From Ascaphus truei (taxonomy: Eukaryota; Chordata; Amphibia; Anura; Ascaphidae): DNA of 64,000 nucleotides. The DNA lies in the NCBI GenBank assembly GCA_036426205.1, contig WSYH01001244.1, forward strand, positions 62,001 through 126,000, given 5' to 3'. The translations under genes and the position numbers were made by a program. Below, piece by piece: positions 55,765-64,000 of the stretch; position 1 is the stretch's first letter, and each line of letters begins with the position of its first letter. Below the pieces are notes generated by a model. The model was given only the letters and a program-made list of their open reading frames with translations, was not told the origin of the DNA and searched no databases.

Positions 55765-57000
55765 ATTTGTTGTTTATTGGTAGTTTTTATATATACTGTA
55801 GAATTGAAGCTGATTTTGTTTGGGTGATGTAAGTTCTATATTTCCTTTTTTACATTGACATAAGCACCCTCATTCCTGAGGCACCATGCTCATTCACATT
55901 TTTTTATTTTTTATTTATTAGTTTGGTTTTTTCCCCTTCTCTGGGGGGGTTGACCTTCTCCTAGGTAGGTAGGTGGGTAGGTAGTGGGGCTGAGTCGGAG
56001 TGGGGAGAGAGTGTGTTGGTAAAAACAATTCAAAGCTCTGTTTTCCAATTTTCAGCCACTGAGTTTATTTGTGTGTGTTTGTGCCTTTAACTCAGGCCAG
56101 TGGTGGCCATTTTGGATCCGGCTGGGACACAGCTGCGTTTCAAGCTGGAACGCATGGTACCTCTCCCTCTCCTCTCCCGCTCCACCTCCTCGGAGCTCCC
56201 CCTTCCCCTCTCTCCGCTCCCACCACTGCCCTGGGTCCCCCCCTGCAACCTGCAAGCCCCACGCAAGGTTTAAGCTGCTTTGTTATTTTTTTTTTTGGTT
56301 TTCTGTTTATTTATTTATTTTCTTGTGGGGAGCTGTGACTTTAAATCAGACCTGCGGCAGCCATCTTGGATTTTGCAGACACGCAGGCTGAAACGCAAGG
56401 AGCCAGGCAGCACTACTCCCAGCAGCAGCTCTGCTCAGTCTTCACCGCGGGGGCACAGGAAGGCGGAGGAAAGCAGAGGGAGTGCAGGTAAGCAGGGGGC
56501 AGTTCGTACGGCTCACCCCGACCGGCCGCCGGCCAGGAGCAGGTAAATCCGGCACTCAGCCCCCTCTCCCTTACCAAGCGGCCATCTTAGGCAGCCTGCA
56601 TCTGCACCAGGGCCCCGCACCACCTCCGTATGCCCCGCCGGTAGCCCCAGTCCCTCCCCCCAGTGGAGTTGACAGGTGGAGGGAGGTACAGAGAGGCGCT
56701 CTCCGACTGACGCCCGGCCTAGGGAAGGTATGCTCGGAGCTCCGCTCCCTCTCCGTTACAGGGCCATGGCGGCCATTTTGGGAGCTAGCCAGCCACTCCA
56801 AAGCCTCGTGCTGCCTCAGGTTAATAGTCCACGGGCTACTCACCCAATTCTCCCTCCTGCGAGTTTGCCCTTGTGGTAGCTCTTGCCCCCCAGCTAGCAG
56901 GGGATGCCAGGGGAGAGATGGATACCGGGCCATGTTCCTTTAGGGGGCTCTGCTCTGGGGCTGCAGTTTGCTGTTCCGTCTGGTAGGCCTCAAATCCCCA
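55765..57000 (-). promoter_or_regulatory. L1 copy 2 5' UTR with repeated YY1-like monomers
   Basis: Four GCC-AT-TTGG-type cores, all in the same orientation, lie near 56102, 56358, 56580 and 56768, spaced 256, 222 and 188 bp, each preceded by a CTCCCTCTCC-like stretch. On the L1 strand they read CCAARATGGCYGC, the YY1 site used by L1 promoters. The units are diverged, so I infer a monomer-type promoter. 55765-56040 is T-rich with GGTAGGTAGGTGGGTAGG near 55962. Confidence 0.5.
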
Positions 57001-59241
57001 GGGTATTCAAGCAATGTTGAATAAGTGAAATAGACCGCTGTCACCTTGAATAATTTGAACAATGTAATTATAAATGACAGGTGCTGTAAGGGTGTTAAAT
57101 ACAATAGTATCGGTGGTGATCAAAGAGTTTGATCAAGAAAGAAACCCTACCCCCCTTGAATTCCTAAACACAAAGACGTCCTAAATCTAGAAAATCTGGA
57201 AGAATTAGAGGAAGACAGTTTGAGATTACCGGGAGAAGGTCCATTCACAGACCTCAAACCCAAATCCAAATTCACCACCACCACAGAAACTTGTCCCAGT
57301 GTTCAGTTTTTAATCAACTGTAACAAATGACTAACCAGTATAAAAAAAAACATAAAGGATCGCAGAATTTATCCTATCACGAGATACTTGCTTTGAGGGA
57401 TCTAGAAACAGATAGGACCATTTTCAAACCTTCAGACAAGGGGGGTAACATTGTTATTCTAGTGGGAGGACTATATTCAAGATTCTATAAGTCTTCTATC
57501 AGAAACAATGTTACTCCATCCTACGTAGATCCAACAGTATCCTATCTTAAAGAGCTAAAAAATATACTAGATCTGGGGTCTGAAGAGAAAGTCATTAGCA
57601 AAAAAGAATATGGTCATGATGATTTAAAAACACTAGATGCCCCTTTTACCACCTGCCGAAGATTCACAAAGATAAGAGACCTCCTCCGGGAGAGCCATAG
57701 TCTCGGGTATAGGCAATATTACTGGTACCACCAGCATATCCTAGACAAAATCATGGCCATTTGTGGGACATTACCGTCTACGTAAAAGACACAACTGAGT
57801 CTTACGAAAAACTAGATGGCATTTCACTTATCCAGCTCTATTCTAGTCGGTCTCGACGTGGAGGGGCTTGTACTCCAGCATCCTCACGAAATTGGTAGGA
57901 ATGCTGTCGCATACTATCTCATAGCAAGAAACACTGACTGTACATCACATAACAGTCTAGTCCTTAAAACTGTTGGATTATGTATGGACCACAACTTTTC
58001 ATTTTCAAAACATTCTGTACCACCAATACAAGGTACACGCTATGGGGACCCACATGTGCTCCACCTATGCCAACTTATACCAGGCTGGTGGGAGGAAACA
58101 GTGGTCTTCATAGAGGAAATGGAAATATACTGACATATAGGTTGTGGGTCAGATACATCGATGACATTTTCCTGATATGGAACGGTACTGAAAAACTCCT
58201 GTACACCTTCATGAATGTCTAAATAACAATACTTTCAATCTAAACTACTACTCTTTTGATAGAAACAAGATTGAATTTTTGGACAATTACCAATCAAGGA
58301 CAGACATGACACGTTGAGACCAGTATTATAGGAAGCCCACCTCGACCAATAGTTTAATGAGAGCAAAAGTCATCATCCTAAACATGTCACGACAAATCCC
58401 AGTAGGACAATTCCTGAGACTGCGACGAAACTGCTCCTCCACATTGAGTTCAAAATACAAGCTATCGACATGTCCAACAATCTCTCATGAGAGGCTATAG
58501 TAAAAAATTAATCAAAAGAGCTTACTATAGGGCTATGATTTCAGCACAGAATAGATCTTGACACACAAGCAAATACACACCAAAGAAGATGTGATTAGAT
58601 TTATCTCCACGTATATAGCCACATCTAAAATTACTAAAAACATCCTAAGTAAACATTGGCATATTGCTTGGAGACCTGATCTGAGCAAAGTTCTCAGAGA
58701 CGTACCCACTACAGGGATAGACGTAATAAGAACCTTCAGGATAGGCTGGTTCATAGGTCACTTTAAACAAATCCCAACAAAAAACATGGGCTAGGCACTA
58801 AACCAAGGCTCATATCCTTGTGCTAGGTGCAAGGCCTGCGCCTTTATGACGGTAACAAAAACAATTTAGAAGCTCTAAAACTCTGATATGTATAAGATCA
58901 AGACTTCATTAACTGCCTCACCTGGGAACCATTTATCTCATGACCTGTGACTGCGGAATCATGTAGTGTAGGGAAAACACACAGACCCCTCAAGACGAGG
59001 ATATTGAACACTAGGCAATGGTCCAAATTCCACAGATTCCCCGATTGCTAGACATATCATAGAGGATCACAAGAGAATCCCAAAGTGATGCACTTCTGTG
59101 GTATAGAACACATCGCAAAAGACTCAAGGGGGGTAACTGGGACCACGTCTGCTACAGCAAGAAAGCCGATGGATTTTAAGTTACAAACTATGTGTGCCAA
59201 AAGGTCTAAACGAAGGTTTTATTTTTTCACCCTTCATATAG
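57001..59241 (+). pseudogene. PLE-3 ORF (RT and GIY-YIG endonuclease)
   Basis: An N-terminal piece ENLEELEEDSLRLPGEG (57200) precedes the RT fingers with FKPSDKGGNIVIL near 57430, SYLKELKNILDLGSEEKVI and a TCRRFTKI remnant. Motif B is near 58030 (QGT, then CAPP) and motif C at YIDDIFLIW near 58155. The thumb LRLRRNC follows near 58420, then a CARCKAC knuckle near 58820, GIY-YIG pieces near 58910-59010, and SRWILSYKL-like and GLNEGFIFSPFI near 59200, with the stop at 59239. It is related to PLE-1 but a separate family that keeps the RT N-terminal part. Frames shift every 50-150 bp; the right-hand copy differs at other places, so sequencing error contributes. Confidence 0.7.
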
Positions 59242-61110
59242 ATATGTCATTCTAGCCTAAATTATATACGGCTCCAAGAATTATTGTCATTATCAGTTAT
59301 CAATCCTACACAGTACATTGCAGTTAAGTTATCTTAATAGACCTGCATTGACCACTAAGGGCAGGCCTTTCACATTAGTAACATTCCTACACAATCACTA
59401 TTTATTTAAACAATTATTATTTATGTTCACCACTAATATATCACATATATTGTTACTTAGATGCATGTTAATACCATCCTCACCCAATATAGTTAGCATT
59501 TCCCACGATCACTATATATAGCTGTTTCACTATACACTTATTTTATCAATTTATTTACATTATCTCATCATAATTATGCATAGCAAATCACTCATTCATC
59601 CTACACAGTACATACACATAGCACTTTTTAGATATGTTTCATTTAATAAACACTGCATTGTCCTTTAAGGGCAGGTATCTATATGTGAGTTACACTCCTA
59701 CACCATTAATATGTATTCACTGATTTTGCTAACCAACCAATAAGTCACATTGCAACTAAATAATCATATGTACTGTAGGTATGTACTTACCTGTTTAAAC
59801 AACGAATAGGATTTTTCTTCCCACTATCCACACTGGTATATGAGAATAATAAGGCAATAAAACAACAGCAATAACTGGACGACTCTGACATCATTTATTT
59901 ATTTATTGAAAAAAATACAAAGTAACAACCAGATCGGCAATGTCTTACATTATTTTGCATCGGCACAGGCATCCACGGTATCCAGCTCAGAAGATGGTGA
60001 TATCACGTGATGTACTAGAGAACACACATCATCGTATGTAGTTCAGTATGTAACTCTGCATATGTGAGGCGGTGCCTATCCTGAACTGGTTTGCATGTAC
60101 TCTTGTTCTGTGTACACGGGCTATCGGATCGCAACCACACAGGAGGATAATCAGGGAGCGCACGATGTCCTCGTAACATGCGAGTTGGAGAATGTATGAT
60201 TCGCTGTCAACACTTCTGAGATCATGAGGTGGCCTTGCACTCTCACCACTGTAATCTATACCGCTCACTCCCCCCATGAGATGCAATTTGCGCTGGTACG
60301 TGGATGTGTACACAGTACGAAAACCCGTGCTAGATCGGGTACCGAGTGGTTATAAGCGCCGCACAGTCGTTTCTATCGCTAAGGACAGTGCGCGAGTAGA
60401 TATCCTGTAACTTTCTCCTTTTCTCCCCTTCTGGCCATCATGCCAATTTGTAATGTGTTCTGTTATCAATCATATGAGCTACACATGCTAGCACCAGCCC
60501 TCTATGTATGATTCTAGTGCCTACTCCCCCCGCGTTTTTATTTAGTATACTATAATTACATCGCATCATTGATGAGGAACTTACTCTCTGCGCAGCGTAT
60601 ACGTATGCTAGCCAACTTTGGTATTGCAGGACCTACGTAGTGATAGATGAATCTATATTAAATTAACTTTATGCACCAACAGGAGATTATCCTACTTAAT
60701 GCGTGTAGTTAACATAGATACCTTAAACCAACACACTTACGAGACTGAGTCATCATATTTAGAACAAATCAAACGAATCACTACGCTTACGTATGTTTTT
60801 AGTGGTGGCTAGAGATGCCTTTCGCTACAAACACCACCCACTCGGTGACACCATAACCATGAGGATGATATAACTTATCATGACATACTGAGGTTAGTAC
60901 CAGCAGAGAGACTACGGTACAATTTCTTGCCCTTGTAGATATCATACTGCACTGTATTTGGTACCCAACCCCATTTATACTTATGACATTAGCTGGCCTA
61001 TAGCATCGACATGGTTGCATTCTTCGTTTTGATGTAACTATCTGTCCCCACACACTATTTTTCACCAATATATGCTCATTGCATTAACCTTGCAGTAATA
61101 CAAGGTTACT
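59242..61110 (+). repeat. PLE-3 3' UTR, left arm of a large palindrome
   Basis: Non-coding. It can be followed as the reverse complement of 61740-63585 over its whole length: closely up to about 59960 and only roughly (many small differences) from 60000 to 61110. It holds two hairpin motifs (59340-59367 and about 59652-59677). The MITE present in the other arm is absent near 61008. The hammerhead region of this arm (near 60250-60340) is not recognisable. Confidence 0.55.
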
Positions 61111-61739
61111 TGCTTTCCACTCAACAACACCCATAAACCTAGCAAATAACTCCCAACTATTAACACCAATAATTTCTCCATTTGAAAACTGATGTTCAAT
61201 TTTAGAAGGCGATAGAGACAAGAACCGAGTGTCCGAAGATATAGACACCGGTCTTCGCTGATCATGATAGAGAACTGATAGTGAGAAGAACTGATACGAT
61301 TGATCACCATGTTTACCTCCACACTGTACCTGCCACACATATATCCATTGGGTTGTTTTTTGGTTCAATGCTATGGACACGTACTAAGAATTGAGCGTGG
61401 GGCTGGTCCCGGTATAAGTCAATGTATGTTGTGTTGTTAACATATGTAATACACCGATGGATTATGACAACAAAAACACTATTCACCACTCTACATAATA
61501 GGGATTTTTAATAATGATATGTGTTTTCTTTAATTATTATATGTAGATTTTTCGTTACATGTACAAATTTTATGTTTTTGAGTGTCCCACTGTGAATTGC
61601 CGGCATACTCGGACATCACATATCTAAAGTTGGACCATTAAAGTAATAAATATGACACTAACAAACATGACAAGAGATTGTACCTAGGAAGGTAAACATG
61701 TATCAATCACAGCATGATCACTCGGAGGTGAAGCAAAAA
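61111..61739. other. spacer at the centre of the PLE-3 palindrome
   Basis: No convincing inverse match between the two halves and no recognisable gene; AT-rich. Opposite-strand frames at 61062-61380 carry no motif. Confidence 0.4.
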
Positions 61740-61826
61740 CCATGTATGTACTGCAAGGTTAATGCAAGGAGCATATTTTGGTGTAGTGTGGGACAGATAG
61801 TACATCAAACAGAGAAAGCAACCATG

Positions 61827-62172
61827 TACACTGCCGACACACTTAATTGCAGTGCGGCCAGATCCGCAAGCCGGGAGATTTCCCGGCTTGCTAGTGGCCG
61901 CCCCTCGACGCGCGGTCACGCGTCTTCGGGAGCCTGCGCCCCCTGCACGCGCGTCCAGGGCTCCCCGAGGGAGCCCTGGTGTCCCGCGATGTGGGGGACG
62001 GCGGCAGGGTGTTCCGGGGGACCCGGCGGACCCGGCAGCGGTAGGGAGAGCGCCCCGATCGGAGGGCGCTCTTCCGCTGCTTCGGCGCGCGCCCGTCACC
62101 CTCGGGCGCGCGCCAGGCTACTGCTGCGGCCAAGAACGGGCAAATGCTCGAATAAACTTGGCCGCAGCAGTA
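61827..62172. mobile_element. hairpin-rich MITE, copy 2
   Basis: The element 61829-62170 (342 bp), TA on both sides, is a close relative of 6086-6445. It shares the chain of palindromes: 61866-61891, 61907-61924, 61955-61979, 62047-62072 and 62121-62170. In three of them both arms differ from copy 1 while remaining perfectly complementary. The left palindrome arm of PLE-3 lacks it. No coding capacity. Confidence 0.85.
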
Positions 62173-62603
62173 GATGTATATCAAAGCTAATGTCATAGTA
62201 TACAGATGGTGCATATATATCACAAGGCAGAAATTGTACATATATCTCTGCTATACTCCGTTTGTGTAATGAGCCCTCAGGTTCTCCCAACAGAAACAGT
62301 GCTGTGTATTATTGTTCAATAAATTGAACCAGTTTCATAAAGTTAAATACACGCATTTAGAAGATACTCCGTGGTCATAAGGTAATATAATATAATTCAC
62401 TATAGTGATCCTCAATACCCGTAAGTGTAGCTCCTATACGGTGCCAGAGAGTAATTTCTCTAATGTGGTTGGTATAGTTTAACCCGTATTAGCCTAGTCA
62501 TACGAGAGGGCTGGCTACCATGTGTGCTGCATAGATTGATACAAGCCTGCTGCTGATGCCGGTTACAGAAAGTCGCCACCCACTGACGTCACGACTGTGA
62601 CGC

Positions 62604-62660
62604 CTTACGTCCCGACGCACGTTTCACGTGACTACCACGCTTCTTCAGGGGGAGGAGGGA
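62604..62660 (-). ncRNA. hammerhead-like ribozyme motif, PLE-3
   Basis: Reverse strand: CCCCCUGAAGAAGCGUGGU, loop, UCACGUGAAACGUGCGUCGGGACG. CUGAAGA is intact, stem II pairs CGUG with CACG, GAAAC is intact, and a short stem III and GUC follow. Orientation is sense relative to the reverse-strand PLE-3 frame at 63586-64000, the expected place for PLE ribozymes. Confidence 0.55.
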
Positions 62661-63585
62661 TAAAGGTAAGACGTCCCCCATGTCCATTTTATACTCTCAG
62701 ATCCTGTTAGAGGACTCCTATCCTTACTGTGATAGGTAAGTAAGGAGTCAATCAGTTCATTAGCCTACAGGGGGGTGTACTGAAACTCGAGTGTGTGTTT
62801 AGCTTACTGATTGCCTCTTAGCTGAACACTGTGGATGCCTGTGCAGCGATGCAAAATAATATAAAGAAAGTGCCAATCTGGTTGTTACTTTGTTCATATT
62901 TTCAATAAAATAAATAAATGATGTCAGAGTCGTCCAGTTATTGCTGTTGTTATTGCCTTATTGTGTCTCATATACCAGTGTGGGTAGTGAAAAGAAAAAA
63001 TCCTATTCGTTGTTTAAACAGGTAAGTACATACCTATAGTACATATGATTATTTAGTTGCAATAGTGACCTTATTGGTTGATTAGCAAAATCAGTGAATA
63101 CATATTAATGGTGTAGGAGTGTGACTCACATATAGATACCTGCCCTTAAAGGACAATGCAGGTGTTATTAAAATGAAACATATCTAAAAAGTGCTATGTG
63201 TAATGTACTGTGTAGGAGTGAATGAGTGATTTAGGTTATGCATAATTGTGATGAGATAATGTAAAATAAATTGATAAAAATAAGTGTATGGTGAAACAGC
63301 TATATATAGGTGATCGAGGAAGGTGCTGACTATATTGGGTGAGGATGATATTAACATGCATCTAAATAACAATATAAGTGATATATTAGTGGTGAACAAT
63401 AAATAATAATTATTTAAATAAATAGTGATTGTGTAGGAATGTTACTAACGTAGAAAGGCCTGCCCTTAGTGGTCAATGCAGGTCTATTAAGATAAACTTA
63501 ACTGCAATGTACTGTGTAGGATTGGATAACTGATAATGACAATAATTCTTGGAGCCGTATATAATTTAGGCTAGAATGACATATC

Positions 63586-64000
63586 TATATGAAGGGTGAA
63601 AAAATAAAACCTTCGTTTAGACCTTTTGGCACCATAGTTTGTAACTGAAAAATCCATCGGCTTTCTTGCTGTAGCAGACGNNNTTGGTCCCAGTTACCCC
63701 CTCTTGAGTCTTTTGCGATGTGTTCTATACCACAGAAGTGCATCACTTTGGGATTTCCTTGTGATCTCTAGAGATAGTTAGCAATCGGGGATCTGTGGAA
63801 TTTCGGACCTGCCTATGTGTTCCAATATCCTCGTCTTGAGGGGTCTGTGTGTTTTCTACATACATGATTCCGCAATCACAGGTCATGAGATAAATGGTTC
63901 ACAGGTGAGGCAGAGTTAATGAAGTCTTTGTCTATACATATCAGAGTTATTAGAGCTTCTAAATTGTTTTGTTACCGTCATAAAGGCGCAGGCCTTGCAC
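63586..64000 (-). pseudogene. PLE-3 ORF C-terminus, second copy (runs off the window)
   Basis: Inverse of about 58830-59241: GIY-YIG endonuclease and C-terminal tail, ending in the GLNEGFIF-type terminus. NNN at 63681-63683 marks an unresolved join. The rest of the gene lies beyond the right edge. Confidence 0.65.

Larger units (their letters stand above)
44806..57000 (-). mobile_element. L1-type LINE, copy 2, with nested L2 and solo LTR
   Basis: On the reverse strand the order is a 5' UTR of YY1-like monomers (about 57000-55800), ORF1 (55764-53954), an inter-ORF region (53953-48854), ORF2 (48853-45057) and a 3' UTR ending in an A-run (T-run at about 44806-44816). Without the inserted L2 (3.8 kb) and solo LTR (0.9 kb) the element is about 7.5 kb, so it is nearly complete. 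The 5' edge is approximate and I could not match target duplications. The proteins resemble copy 1 closely enough to be the same clade but not the same family. Confidence 0.75.
61740..63585 (-). repeat. PLE-3 3' UTR, right arm of palindrome
   Basis: Inverse of 59242-61110. It carries a MITE (61829-62170), a well-kept hammerhead-like motif (62604-62656, reverse strand) and the two conserved hairpins (63138-63163 and 63457-63484). Reading on the reverse strand it follows the PLE-3 stop codon at 63585-63587. Confidence 0.65.

Overview
The window looks like vertebrate, probably amphibian (frog or toad), nuclear DNA made almost entirely of transposable elements nested in one another. I recognise no host protein gene, tRNA or rRNA. 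The amphibian call is an inference: it rests on the mixture of an L1/Tx1-type LINE, an L2-type LINE, a CR1/L2-type 3' end, Ty3/gypsy elements, hAT and Tc1/mariner-like MITEs and, above all, Penelope-like elements (PLEs) with a GIY-YIG endonuclease and hammerhead-like ribozymes.

Layout. 1-1490: unassigned. 1491-15030 (+): a Ty3/gypsy element (Gypsy-1) with a PNMA-like gag. A 762-bp solo LTR (2548-3309, 5-bp duplication) and an L1 (4105-11772, 14-bp duplication) sit inside its gag, and the L1 itself carries a hairpin-rich MITE (6086-6445). Gypsy-1 breaks off in the integrase core at about 15030, where a reverse-strand PLE (PLE-2) begins. PLE-2 runs to 27812 and is split by PLE-1 material (17267-24200) flanked by a 14-bp duplication. 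28188-33395 is a cleaner PLE-1 copy with a 454-codon open frame between inverted arms of about 2 kb. 33396-36900: a ribozyme-bearing PLE fragment, a CR1/L2-like LINE end, a hAT MITE with an 8-bp duplication, a diverged tandem repeat and a CpG-rich block. 37425-41424 (-): a second gypsy (Gypsy-2) with its 5' LTR. 41690-42136: a solo LTR of Gypsy-1 type. 43134-43914: two MITEs. 44806 to about 57000 (-): a long L1 whose inter-ORF region holds an L2 LINE (49357-53171, 29-bp duplication) and whose ORF1 is split by a solo LTR that in turn holds a MITE. 57000-64000: a third PLE (PLE-3) forming a large palindrome that runs off the right edge.

How the parts relate. Target-site duplications and paralogous empty sites give a relative order: Gypsy-1 before L1 before MITE; PLE-2 before PLE-1, with a MITE also in PLE-1; L1 before solo LTR before MITE. 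One MITE family (TA duplication, shared ends containing TTTATTYGAGCA) has moved repeatedly and is among the youngest layers. Nearly all coding regions carry stops or frameshifts. Part of this is real decay, but 16.7-27.8 kb and 57-64 kb differ from their cleaner copies mostly by single-base drop-outs, and an NNN lies at 63681-63683. These blocks look like poorly polished sequence, so gene breakage there should not be taken at face value.
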